From: Dermacentor variabilis
Lineage: Eukaryota > Arthropoda > Arachnida > Ixodida > Ixodidae
DNA length: 64,000 nt
Direction: 5' to 3'
NCBI RefSeq assembly: GCF_050947875.1
Contig: NC_134570.1
Location: forward strand, 228,393,265-228,457,264
Below are positions 20,640 through 32,636 of the stretch, piece by piece (within the stretch, counting starts at the first letter, position 1; the number at the start of each line of letters is the position of its first letter). Under the pieces are notes generated by a model. The model saw only the letters and a list, made by a program, of their open reading frames with translations, ran no database searches and was not told where the DNA came from. The position numbers and the translations under genes are program-made.

Positions 20640-21290
20640 ATACATTTCTTTTGGTACGTATACAGCCCATGTCTTGGCACTGTATAAATTCAACTATACA
20701 TCGCAAGTACTGTTTCCTGACCACTATTATTCACATGTGTAAAACCATCACAGCAATTCTTCAACAAATATCACAGTGATTAGTGACATACACTTTGTAA
20801 CTGCTTTACATGAGCATAATGTATACCTACACACACACGACTAGTGCCACCCGAGTACCATTACTCACAGGTGTAAAACCAACAAAGCAGTTCTTTAAAT
20901 ATATCACAGCGCTTAGTGACGTACATGCTGTAACTCCCTTGTAAAAGCTTAATACAAACACGTGAGCACCCAGAAAGCTAGCAGTGGGCCTACATGGAAA
21001 TACCACCGCCTCAATACTAATTCCCAAGTGTAAAACCAACCAAGCAGTTCTTTAAAGAATATCACAATGCTTAGTGACATACATGTTGTAACTAGCTTAT
21101 ATAAGCTTTATACAAACATGAGAACATACACAAAGCTATCGGTGTACCTACATAGAAGTGCGGCCATCTGAACACTATTATTTGCAAGTGTAAGCTCAAC
21201 AGAACAGTTCGTTATAGTGACGCACATTTTGTAACTGCCTTATACAAGCTTAGTGCAAGCACAAGAATGCGGAAAAAAAATTAATTATAA
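20640..21290. repeat. Degenerate minisatellite, ~155-160-bp units, about four copies
   Basis: The motif GTGTAAAACCA...CAGTTCTT...TAGTGACATACA...TTGTAACT recurs at 20737, 20871, 21028 and 21188, so the spacing is 134, 157 and 160 bp. No coding content. Confidence 0.7.
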
Positions 21291-22349
21291 ACTTGCTCTA
21301 TGAATACACAAACAGATCAACACAAATGGTAAACACCACTTTGAAGACACGTGACCGTGACAAAGCGCAGTGCTGTGCCAGTTGAAACTGCCATCCACAA
21401 AAGTATTGAGCAATGCTTAAACCACACGCATTAAAGTGCTGAAAGACTGCGTCTCTAACGTACCTATCTTAATTCAAGTTTCTTGAATAAAGGGCTCTCT
21501 TGCAGATAAGGCATCTGATCCAATTGACCTGATTTTACACCTGCTAAATACATACAATGCACTCAGCTATAACTGGTAATAATAATTATAAAAGGCATTC
21601 AAAAATTTGATAGTATGATGAAGATGCATGACTAGAAAAGTTCTGTCCCCCTCGTACTTGTTAAAAAGGTGTAAGTACGACACATGTTCTTTTTTTCCGC
21701 AATTTTTGCATTAATGGACACCCGGGAACCTCGAACCCACACAAAAAGAAGATACTGCTGTGTTAATAGTGTTATGAATAATTTTTTGTGAAGGCTTTTT
21801 ACAGACAAGTTGCAGTCTCGTTTCTGGAGGTTGAGCTGTATCATGCAAAATAACATAAAAAGTGGTCACATGGGAGCGTGACACTATGCCATAATGTTCC
21901 GTTTCAGTTGACTCTCTTGCCCTACAAGTCGCTGCTCACTGTGGCCAGTGATGGAACTGCAGCGTCTGTGTGATTATCATCACACTTCTGTCCTATGCCA
22001 TCCTTACCGGAGTTGGCGGCACATAGATACCCAAATTTCGATAGTGTTGCTTTCTCAGGTGGTTGTTTTTGATTTGCTCATTATCAGTTGGCACTTCAGC
22101 TGCATCAAACTTATTTTTTACCTCTTCAACAACAACATCAACAACAATCTTATGACACCTGTGTTGTCCTTCTAGTTGGCTACAAAGACCAGTTAATCTA
22201 GCAACAACACTGACAGTCTCTACTATCTTCTAATGGGGAAGAGGTGTGTCTCACCATGTGTTCCACATTGTTGTCGCTATGTGGGCTGGCTGGGGAGGCA
22301 ACAACTGTAATATGTTTGCATATCTTAAAGTGATGCTTGTACTGTGTTA
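21291..22349. other. Possible 3' UTR or flank; no other gene
   Basis: A+T-rich and without a convincing frame. Lies between the zinc-finger gene stop and its candidate polyadenylation signal. Confidence 0.3.
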
Positions 22350-25300
22350 TCACACCTTAGTCATGCACTTGCTGCACGAGAACACTGGCTCACAGTCGTG
22401 GTGAAAAGCTTTTGTATGTTGAGCAAATGAGTTGTATGCACTACAAAAAAAGTCACAGTGATGGCACACATGTTGCTCTACCAGGCCTGGTGCGGTTCCT
22501 TCTGACACTGCTGCTGATGCTGACACACTGCTGTTTGCCTCGTACACTGTTGCAGCTGCAGTAGACATGGCCGTCTCTGTATCTATTGCTGCCGTGTCAC
22601 CTGTCATGGTAACTTCAGGTGGTATCGGGCTCACTTCTGCAACAGAGATGTTGTTTGCCCCTTGAGGGCTCTCGTCATCAGGGCCAATAATTTCGTAGGC
22701 ATTGTCTCCTGCATTGAATAACCAATAAGAACAGCCTGAATTAATAAACATAGCTCTAAGAAGTACGGACATCAAAACTTAACCACAAGCTTTGCACATC
22801 AGTGACCAGGCTTAATGAATAATACTTGCAGGATGAGTTACACAATTGTTTGTGTGCATTACAGTTAAGCCTCATTAGAAGAGATACTCAAGAGGCACGG
22901 GAAACATGTCTCTCGAAACCAAAAATTTTAAAACAATGAGGAGCCAGACTAGATCAATTTATTATGCATCATCACTAAAGTATATTTAGATATATCTGAA
23001 AGAATAATGCTCAGGGTGGCTTAAAGAGCCCCTAAACCACTTCTCGACATTTTTTGAACATTTCAAGTAAACACGCGCATCAAAATCAGAATGCCGTCAC
23101 AACTGACGATACCAAACGCCACAATGCGTAGCACTGTGGGAGCACCACAATATGAAGAAAACGACCCCGTGCGCCTCTCTGGACCTATCCTGCACCCCCC
23201 AGTTTGTCCTGACATCGCCAGGCTGTTTCTGATGATGTCACCAGTTTCCGGTACTGTCGATTGGTCGAACGAAAGTGTACGACTGCCGGCAAGGCCTGCA
23301 AGCAAATACACACTCCTTCTTCCTCGTCGCGTTGCTCGCGATGCCATTGTGGGCAGCCAATGGGGGCAAAGAACAGAAACGCCAACAGAAGGGTCTCCCT
23401 ATGAGGCTCTTCAACTAGAGTCACCATACAGTTTCATTGTATTGGCGAGGTCATTAGCGCCACCCCTCGCAGTACGACGGGCCTGCGTGGCAGCAACAGA
23501 GCTCGTTGGTGATGGCCTGTCCCATAACATTTGGAGGTGTACTAGGCGAGGAAAAGACAATACTGTCCAGATGGCGTGTACCAGATGAAAGAGTAAAATG
23601 AGCGGGGACTACCTTTCGATAATCAAACCCACGTAGCTCCACTATTACTGCACCGTTTCGAAAAATTCTCGTGGCTACGTGTTCGTTGCCTTAACATGTA
23701 CAACTGCAACACCGCAACTAAATTTCAACCTCGGTAGTTTAGGGGCCGTTTAAAGAAGACATTCACAGCTTTTTAGTGACTGTAGATTGTGTTAGCTTCC
23801 TTCCTAACTTCTGGAAGTTAAACACTTCACTTTGCAAGCCTTGTTGCTCGCAGGACCTTTGAGGTGCTCTTAGACGCTCGTCAGCTTCAACTGCCGACAC
23901 TTTCTGCCCTGCACTGTCTTCGTTGCCCTCCTTTTCTAGTTCATGCTTAAAGAGACATGCGCAATTGACTTGTGTGAGGATTGCGTGATCTTTACGCCCT
24001 TCGGAGCACACAAGGTGCATGAAGTGAATGTGTCTGGGTTGTGTCCCTTCGAAGTAGTGAATACTTAAAAAGTCGTTAGTAACAAAGGTGTCTCTCGTGT
24101 ACAGTGTTGTTAACATGGCAAACATCGGAAAACCAACCAAACCATTTTCAGATGTCTCTTACAACCAAGTGTATCTTGTAATGAGATTCTACTGTACTGA
24201 ATATTTTTTATCTATGGACCATCTGCATGTACATATGGTCACAAAGACATGTTGTGTGGAATGGTGAATCAGGAAAAAGCTCGTACTCTTACTTTTTGTC
24301 CCTAACATAAGCAGCTGATAACAATATGATAAAAAGCAGGTAATGAGGCTAGCATGGAACATAATCCTTCAGCTCTAAACAGTTTTTTGGGCCCACATCA
24401 TTCCCTCATATGACATAAGGAAACAACTTGATTGCAGTAATGGCTGCATGTGATCTGAGTTGATTAAAACAAACAATACGTAAGGTTGCCCTGTATGTAA
24501 TTTTATCAGAGTGCTTTTTAGATGTCCTGTTGGCGATCCTGGCTGCACGATGTTTCTCATGCTTTTTGGCACGATTCCTTTCTTTTCCACTCCACTCTTT
24601 TTTCGGGTTTTCTCCTCTTTCCCTTCCCCCTTGCATAAAATAGCACACCTGAAGTATCAAATCTGTTGAATTATTCTGTGTATCAAACCTGTTAACATGC
24701 GGGCTTCTCTGTGGTCTGTGTTGTATTTTTGCGCTGTACAAGTCAATTCAAGATGAAAGATGGAATGTCCCTGCCTTTAGTTTAATTGTATGTGCATATG
24801 TCTCTCTCATGTTTTGAAATATGTGTACATTCAGGAGTGCCTGCATGCTCTTCTCCCCTGCTCCAGTGACGAAAAGGAGAGCCTTTTTATGTACCATAGT
24901 AAAACATTCACAGGTTTTCGCTGTGCCCATTACATCACTTATCATATGGATCTGTTACAATACAGAGTAGCAGTGGTCCATAATACTAGCCCATCCCAAC
25001 ATAACTATAAATTAGCACATACCGACATGCTGTGAAACAGCTGTTGCAAAGCCGCTGGTGCTGGCAATTTCCGCAGCACTGCAGTGGTACAGCCGAGTGC
25101 CACCTGTATAGTGACAAATGCATATGCATGTTAGCAACTCAGTAGTTGCTGATGGTTTCATAAGCTTTACACTACACAATAAAGTAATGTAGACAACTTT
25201 TTTGGAACAAATACGCATAATTAGGACACCATTTAAACACTAACACGATTAATTGCCCCCAATCTCTCACTCACTAAGGGATAATACTACTGAAACATCG

Positions 25301-28300
25301 GTGGAGAGCTCAGATTAACACAGCCCATAAAGGACAAGCTTTCTTTGAGGAAAACAGCTATAACAGTGGTTAGTTTTCTTGATCATTTTATGTGCTAGCT
25401 TTGATTTAAATGTCATGCAGTACTATAAAATATGAAGTTCCGCATTTCTAGCAGCAGAAGGCGTCGTCAGCCTCATGGTACAACTGATTTTCGCACTGCG
25501 TGTGTCAGTGAGCCGACACATACAAAGAAAACCGAATTCACACATACATATACAGTACCAAGTGCACTCCTCCTTCTGAAAACGCAGCCACCAGTTCCAA
25601 TGCTGCTGAAAGGACAGGTTATATAGAGTGCGAGACTGCATGGAACTACCACTTATGACTGTAAGTGTATGATCTGCTGATTGGAGAGGTAGTCACATGC
25701 TATTTCTAGTTTATTTTAGAAGCATTACTAAAGGATGAATTAAAATCTATTCATAAGTCACGAATTTCACGCATCCACAGTTTGGTTAAATAACTTGTGA
25801 GAAAAAGACATGTTTACCTCGAATAGCAACCTTTTTTCCTGCTGCAAAACTTTCCTTCGAATTAATGAAATAAGTTTACAGCGTCATAATATATTGTGTT
25901 TCTCGCAACTACTTGCCGGCAGTGGCGAGTTACAGTGATATTTATATCTGACTCATTGGGCGACAATACTGCTAAACACAAATGCTTCACGAACACGAGA
26001 ACACATCCCTCGCAGAGAATAGCAACCATATATGCCTCTGTGAGACATGATCGCACCTTTGTGGTCAAAATGTACATTAGAACGACACCACCATCTCATA
26101 AAAAAAAGCCTCAGTACAAAGCAGCAGCCAACTGCATAATGTGAAATTGCAACTGATGTCCACTTACTGGTGGCCTGTGTTTGAGTCACTTTTGGCAGTT
26201 GACTGGGTGCTGAGAAATGCACGTCCTGGGTTGTCCCTGCAAAACATACAGGGTTATGTCAAATGTTGAAAATATATATATGCCGGCATTTCATCAGTCG
26301 CAAAACAAACGAGTAAACTAATAAACAACTGTAATGTAAACAGAGTACACATCATAAGATAGGCTGTCAACTGTTAATGCATTACGCAAAAAACCTGATG
26401 CATAGGAAAGACTATATGTATACACACGAAACTGACACACAATTTAATTCGCTCTAGGTTTTTCCGTGCAGTATATTCAAATTATTATGTCTCGTGGTTT
26501 GAGCAAAATTAGTGTAAATTACGAACTAAATTATCTACCCTGGAAACTTTTCTTCAATATGCACCTGTGCGCGCTTCGACGAGTAGTGTTGTAAAATTTA
26601 CGTACATGGCATTTAACATAGTTGCTGAACACGGATTTCCTTTGCCCTGTGTCGTGTACAGTGAGCTACATATATCTGCCCCCCCCCCTTTTTGTACTAG
26701 CCATACTGCGTGCCACTGCACCTATACGCACGTCAATAAACCTCACGACACAGAAATAAAAAAAAGCGCCAATCACCCATGCCTGCATGTTGTAGTGGGC
26801 CTAACCTAACCAAGCATGGGCTGTTGCTTTTTATAGTAAACACAGGCACCGTGCTCATTGCAAGTATGTATCATGTCGCTAAGCAAATATGCAATTTCAT
26901 CGTACCACTATTTTTTTATCACATGGATATATCTGTTGAGAGGCAAGACAAAAAGCAGTCACTTCTCAGAACTAATCAGCTTTCTTAAAACACATTTTTA
27001 ACTTTTCAATGACACTTGCTGCTATGTGTTTGTCTCCAGAGAGCATACTTGATTTGACTTTCCCATCAGAGACACTACATAAGTACACCATGTTTAGATG
27101 ACTGCCTAGAGCACGTGAGAATTTTCATCGTGGTGTGACTTACTGTATTTTGATTTTGTTGACATTTAGTGGAACGGTACACCCAATATACCCACATTAG
27201 AGCTTTCTCGTCCTGATTGCATGACAATGTATTTTGATTCTTTGGCGTGTGCTCCTCTGCACTACGTGAAGTCGCGCTGGGCCGGCTCTTTGACATCCTT
27301 GTGCCCTTGCAGCTGCCTTCTTGCGTTATATAAAGCAGGTGCCTGAAAAATATCGTGTGCAAAACTCAACACGAGGACATGGTGTAAAACAACATAAAGA
27401 CAGTCAACGTCATGGCATTAAAAGAAAGTCTTAGCTCTTAGTCTTCTTACTGAACTGCATGCGAAACATCTAAATGATTGCAACAGTCAACTGCAGAACG
27501 AACATCAATTTTCAGATTTAAACAAAAAAGAAACAACCGAAGGTTCATCCTCGTTCAGCACCAATGTTAAAATACTCGTGCTAACAAATAGACTATTGGT
27601 CATTGTCAGATGTCATAAGTCTGTCAATAGTCTGGTATGTCGCAGACAGCACTTGTGACACATCCTAAGCACGTGCCCAATGCGCGCCTCACACCATCTC
27701 TGATTGTGCCACTGTTCAAGCTATAATTTGAGGATCATATCTGCAAAGATGCTGCTCAGTAGGGATGAAAATATTGTCCTTCAGTTCAATGGATTTATGG
27801 ATGTGCCTATAAAAAAGGGCAACAAGGCTTGTTATGGCAAGCTTACCCACATTTCAATACTAACAAGAAATTTCACTGCGGCCTGCATCTAAGCTTACTA
27901 AAAGGCATGAACTTATTTTCATGCATGAGGTACGCAATGGAGTTCATTTTTGACAGACCCGACTACTGCTGCAGTTTGAAATCTAGCATTTCAGATTCTT
28001 GAAGGCATGTAAAAGTTGCAGTTAAGCCGCAGTTATTAGTTTATTACACCAACCTATTGTTCTGTGTACGACAGACTGCTAACACGGAATTAAAGCAACA
28101 TTTTATTTTGATATTTTATTTCTCTACTAAAAATATTCAAGCGATAAACACATTTTGATCTGCCATGCAATAGCAAAATGCACACATTGCGCTTGTAACC
28201 CCCAGAGGAAGGCTGATTTAGCTGTTCATATGACATAACACTCATATTAGCAAATGCACAGGTATGTCCAAAACAATAAGCGTATGCAAAGCACCCCTGC

Positions 28301-28392
28301 AATTGTAATTCCACAGAGCAGCCGTTATATTCGATGCCGATGCATAACTAGCTGCTCGACAATTCACCGAGTTCGTAGACATAAGGATCCAT
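22350..28392 (-). CDS. Four-exon gene for a C2H2 zinc-finger protein
   Basis: Proposed coding exons on the minus strand are 28392-28368, 26236-26168, 25103-25023 and 22708-22350 (25+69+81+359 nt, 177 codons plus stop). All three introns are phase 1 with consensus borders. Exon 2 runs TTTTGCAG/GG to ACCA/GTAAGT, exon 3 CTATACAG/GT to GTCG/GTATGT, and exon 4 starts after AATGCAG. The joined frame stays open, which chance would rarely give. The start ATG has A at -3 and G at +4. The C-terminus holds one C2H2 finger (CHHC...FAQHTKAFHH), then CEPVFSCSKCMTKV, which looks like the first half of a second finger. An alternative donor AAG/GTGTGA (22355) could extend it. It is probably a nucleic-acid-binding regulator. 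Exons 2-4 are firm; exon 1 is tentative (weak donor CTCG/GTGAAT). Confidence 0.65.
23025..23749. mobile_element. 725-bp MITE with TTAA flanks in intron 3
   Basis: Ends AGAGCCCCTAAACCAC on the left and, as reverse complement, ACGGCCCCTAAACTAC on the right. Both are flanked by TTAA (23021-23024 and 23750-23753), the target used by piggyBac-type elements. An open plus-strand frame (23091-23588) lies within it but shows no transposase motif. Confidence 0.6.
27144..27296 (-). other. Orphan candidate exon, phase incompatible with the zinc-finger gene
   Basis: A frame beginning MSKSRPSATSRSAEEHTPKN ends at a good donor (ATACA/GTAAGT at 27143). It closes in phase 0 whereas exon 2 of the zinc-finger gene needs phase 1. 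It may be an alternative 5' exon, a separate transcript or chance. Confidence 0.25.
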
Positions 28393-28502
28393 CCTTTCAA
28401 TTTCGCACCGTGCACGAAAACCGCAACAGGAGACAAAACCAGACCTACCTATAATCACACCATTTCAATACATGAGCAAAAACAGTTCAGTCTTAGGGAT
28501 AA

Positions 28503-28905
28503 ACACTGTGAGAGCGATTTAGTGCGCGACGGCGACGAGCGGCGGCTTCGAGCGACAAAACGGGCCGTCGCTTGAACAGATGGCTCGGTTCTGGAAATCT
28601 AGAAATCATCGCTCGTCGCCTGGAAGTGCTATGAGCGACTAGCCAATAGCGCGAAGCCGGAACTGGATGTACATCGCTCGAATACTACCGATTGTCGCGC
28701 GGAACGAGCAAATGATTCAATTTTTATACGTGCAAGTATAAGAACCTACTGCAAGACCTCCGGAAATATTTTATGCTACTTTTTATAGTAAAACACATCA
28801 ACGTAAATTACTAAAGCACGCGTCACGCGTGATTGCAGCCCTCATGCCGGCAACACCAGGGAGGCGTCGCTCAAAATCGTCGCTCGCACGGAGTACACTT
28901 GTAGG
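28503..28905. mobile_element. Probable MITE with GAGCGACGA-type ends, just upstream of the zinc-finger gene
   Basis: The left end ACTGTGAGAGCGATTTAGTG and the reverse complement of the right end, ACTCCGTGCGAGCGACGATT, are degenerate inverted repeats. Both ends are dense in GCGACGAGCG motifs. The borders are approximate. Confidence 0.4.
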
Positions 28906-29118
28906 CGACGAGCGAACGCGACAGCCATCTCCATGTGTGTGTAGTGATTTTTAGAAGAAAGGAAGAGAGAAGTGCAGTTCCGTAACTGTCTCTCAAAGGA
29001 GGACACCTCAACAGCACTGCACAGGGTAAGGGGAGTGGGGAGAAAAGGATCAGGAAGAGAAGGAAAGAAAGCGGCAAAAAAAAAAAAGGACAAGGTTGAA
29101 GAAGGAGCGATGCGGGGC

Positions 29119-29539
29119 TTATAGCCGCGCTCTCAGCTGCGTTTCGCAGCAAAAGTCAAGGAGGGCAGCAAGCACTCTTTTGACGTGAGAGGCGTGCGCT
29201 GCGGGAAACAGAAGGGCTCTCTCCGTGTCGCAAGGCAGACCCACGCTACGATACGAGGCACAAAGCGCAGTGCGCTCAACATCAAAGGATGGGCAATGCA
29301 ACAGGAGGTGCTCGAGAGTCTCTTCTTCGCCGCATTCCACACATGCGGGGCTGCCAGTTCCGTGCAGTCTGTGCAATCGGGCGGCCGTGCTGTAGCAGCC
29401 GACGCGCAACCGCAGGAGAAAGGAGCGGTCCCAGCGGGATAGGCCGGCGCGGGGGAGGAGGCGAGGGGGAGTCCCCGCAGCAACACGTGAGTCAGGATGA
29501 TGAGCGCGGAGGGTGCGTAGAATGGGGAACCAGCGCTGG
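29119..29539 (-). pseudogene. LINE C-terminal piece with zinc-knuckle-like motif
   Basis: Reads RWFPILRTLRAHHPDSRV, then a frame change, then RVGCYSTAARLHRLHG with CVECGEEETLEHLLLHCP (a CCHC-type knuckle) and stops at 29119. Sequence below 29110 includes an A/G-rich tract (29050-29090) that probably marks the LINE 3' end. Confidence 0.7.
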
Positions 29540-29639
29540 AGTTTTCACGGCGCCTGCAGCGCCGCCCTGGCGGTCAGAGCGTGCACAATGCAGCCTCCCC
29601 CGCGGACGAAAATTGCGTTGCGTGCCCTTAAAGTCGAAG

Positions 29640-30010
29640 GAAAACAAAAGGGCGCCGACGATACTGTTGCGTATACAAGTGCCACAACTAAGTCGGGATG
29701 AGGGAGGATGTATCCTTCTGCGTCTTTCCATCTAAACCCTACGAACAAGAACGGAGGCGGCGTTGGATCCAAGCAGTCAGGCGAGCGGAGTAAGCTCCCG
29801 TCTTGTCGCCCTGTCAAGCGGTGTCGGGCTGGTTTCTAAATCAAATTTTGCGTGTATCCTTGGTTTATTCGATAGTGAAGACGGTCAGCCATGGCAGACA
29901 GTACCAAACAGCAGAATCTGCTGTCGGTATTTCGTCGGAAACAAAATGAGCAATAGCATGCACCATCCGGCATATGTACCATTTTTCCTTCGCAATGCCA
30001 CCGCCAAGCC
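29640..30010 (+). pseudogene. Degenerate THAP zinc-finger domain
   Basis: Pieces of a THAP finger appear in order but in shifting frames: RRYCCVYKCHN (the paired Cys, about 29662), FCVFPSKPYEQERRRRWIQA (the conserved Pro and Trp, about 29717-29775), and NSRICCRYFVGNKMSNSMHH followed by PAYVP (about 29908-29985), where the usual Cys-x2-His has become Cys-x2-Tyr. THAP domains bind DNA and are common at the N-terminus of P-type and some other transposases. Stops and frameshifts make it non-functional. Confidence 0.55.
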
Positions 30011-31073
30011 CCTTCCAACGCCACCGCACCAAGTGAACGATACGAAAGGTAAAAATTATCCATTCATTGCCAAGAATTATGTAGGAGGGAAGCTGCCTTG
30101 TAATACGAGTTGTATGCGCATAGTGCCGGCGCACGCGCGACTAAGCCACCTATGTGTTTATAAATATGCGCATGCGGATGAGGACTCGGCGCTGAGATGC
30201 ATCCGGCAAATTAATGTAATTAGTGCTAAATGTAGCCAGAATTGTTACGGATCAAGCAGCCGAGCACTCAAACCTTTGCTTGCGCGAGTCAGCTGATGCG
30301 ATAAAGCTTTCTTCTCCATTGACTGCTGTGGCGAAGTAACATCAGAATTTTTTATGTCTAGCCAGAGAAATATGGAATATCTTCAGGCCAACTAATACTT
30401 CCGAAACCATAGAGCAGCACGACCGGAGCCATAACTGCTAGATTTGCGAGGCAGGCAGCCACGCAAGCATGGCATCGATACACGACGCAACCGTTAAAGA
30501 AACACACGTGCTCGCCGCGACGCACTGTGAAAAATGTATAAAGCTTAAAAAGCTTCTTTCGTCATTTCTTCACTTGATGGCGCTAGCTTCTTTACAAAAA
30601 CTCCACTTGAAGCGGCGCGAAAACGGAAACATACGAACTATAATACGGCTGCATATGCGTGTGTCGTCTGGTTGTGTGGCTGGAATATATATGCCGCGTT
30701 TCGTCGCCAGGGCGGCGTGCAACGCACTCTTTTCGTCATAGAGTTAGTAGAACAACTCTAGAGGAAAAGCTGGGCCGGAAAAGTGGGAACCTCTAGGGCG
30801 CCGCCCTGTTGCTACTGGTCAATGTGGCCAGCGCAATTACTATTGAAAGAGCTGAAAGCAAGTACAGGTCACCTTATGCTTTGTCATCTAAAAACGCATA
30901 CCTGATGGCTTTATGAAGGTGGTATGTTAATATTCGGTTTACAGAAAGCGATCGCTAAGTCCGTGACTTATGTAAATCACGATGTACGCATTCATGCAAT
31001 AAAGAATGACGCGAATTTCGGTTTCGAATCTGTTTTTTGGATGCGCAGTAGTTTCGTACAGTTTAGGTTTGAC

Positions 31074-31471
31074 ATGCGATCGCGCGTCGACATCGGACGC
31101 AATCGCAAACTCGTGCCTTATGTGCCACCGACGCCCCGAAGTGATCTGGCATATAACTTCACATGTAAGTAAACGAATGTATCTCCTTGTTGAGAATATC
31201 ACGCGAGTAGGCAGCTCTTGTGGTGCATCACAATCGTTTGAGAAGCGTCACAGTAGAGCATTTTTCTACATGCGGAGCGGTGTTTTTATTTGCAGGTTTC
31301 CCTTCAGTAGGAAATTGCTGGACAGGCGGACCAGCGCACCGGAATTGTACTGGCGAAGCCGCAAGCAACTCAAAGAATCTGTTTAATTGTTGCACTTTGA
31401 ACAATCATGCTTCTACAAAGGCCACAGCAGAAAAACAGCCTGATGCGGAGTATTTCTGTGCCACGAAGTAA
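31074..31471 (+). CDS. Candidate two-exon gene inside element A, function unknown
   Basis: Exon 1, 31074-31164, begins ATGCGATCG and ends ACAT/GTAAGT. Exon 2, 31296-31471, follows TTTTTATTTGCAG. The junction keeps the frame (phase 1) and gives 88 codons: MRSRVDIGRNRKLVPYVPPT... then a Cys-rich second half (GNCWTGGPAHRNCTG...). I recognise no family. Being inside a transposon it may be an element-encoded factor or an incidental frame. Confidence 0.35.
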
Positions 31472-31512
31472 TCAAGAGGCGAGTGCCTAATGCGGACGAA
31501 ATCGAGTGCATC

Positions 31513-31685
31513 GAGACTTAGAACGACAGAAAGCTGAGCTAGTTGGTAAGGATTCATTATGCAAAACAGAGGTGAGGCGTGCAGACAGGACACAAGAGTA
31601 GAGAAGTGGGCAGCGCTCGTGTTGTTTGCTTGTAAATACTCTACTCTTGTGTCCTGTCTGCACGCCTCACCTCCGTTTTGCATAG
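31513..31685 (+). repeat. 173-bp foldback element with exact 10-bp target duplication
   Basis: Flanked by CGAGTGCATC at 31503-31512 and 31686-31695. After 23 variable bases comes the head GAGCTAGTTGGT. The arms of a long inverted repeat follow: GAGGTGAGGCGTGCAGACAG with GACACAAGAGTAGAG on the left and its complement on the right, ending TTTTGCATAG. Confidence 0.85.
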
Positions 31686-32636
31686 CGAGTGCATCAACCC
31701 ACATATTAATAGCGTAGGCGTTTTATTAACTGTGCAATATTTTCAACACTTCCTTGCATGCCATTTCATGTGGAATATTTTTCTGGTCACAAATTTGTGC
31801 AGCGAATCTATTTGCATGATCGACTCCGGGTTTGTGGGACCGTTCACTTGCACTTGATGCTGAGTCTTTTACATGTATCCATAAACGGCAGATATGCACA
31901 TCAGATCCCTGCGAGCATTTTCAAAATTAATTATTTGAGACAACAGGCACCATATGCAATACTGACATACTCTCAAATACCACTAAGCAGCTGGGACACA
32001 CTTTTGTTGAGTATACTCGCAGGTAAAATAAGTGATCATGTGGACAGCTCCAGCTCATTTTCCTTAAATCAGTGTGTACAAGGGGTATGCAAAGATAATG
32101 TTTTTTCTCGCGCACCGATTATTTTGCTGTATAAGCAAGAGAACCCACCACGTTAGTGTAACGTATCTTGTACATCACACTAATATGTGTTTTAATTTAC
32201 CAAGTGAAATGAGTTACTTTTATGGCTCATTCAGTCATATCACACTTCAAGCTGCATTCATCAATCTTCACTTGGATTTTGCAAATGTTTAATGAAACAT
32301 GTTTCCCTTTTATGCATATATGCAATGGCAAGCCCTTCCGTGTGTTTCAAAGGTAAAGTTTAAGCTCTAAATTAAAGAAGACATTTCTAGTCAGAAACAA
32401 GCAAAAATGGTGAATGCAGAGTATCAGAAGCCTAAGGTACAGAAATTACGAGAAGTGTCAAATGATTTTAAGGAAAGAGTCGTATTTGAAAATGCAAGAC
32501 TCTTTAGTGGAGGTCAAGCATGTCAATATAGGTAGAATACTCTGCAAAATTATGCGAGTGAGAGGATGTCAAACAATGGGTCAGGAAATGCGTTGTTTTT
32601 CTGCAAAAACAAAAGCTGATTGCCATTACATAAGTC

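Noticed and set aside
23091..23588. 165-codon plus-strand ORF as an independent gene
   Set aside because: It lies entirely inside a TTAA-flanked MITE in an intron, has no recognisable domain and is matched by open antisense frames.
27144..27296. This exon as exon 1 of the zinc-finger gene
   Set aside because: It ends in phase 0, while the next exon reads through only in phase 1; joining them gives a stop after 16 codons.
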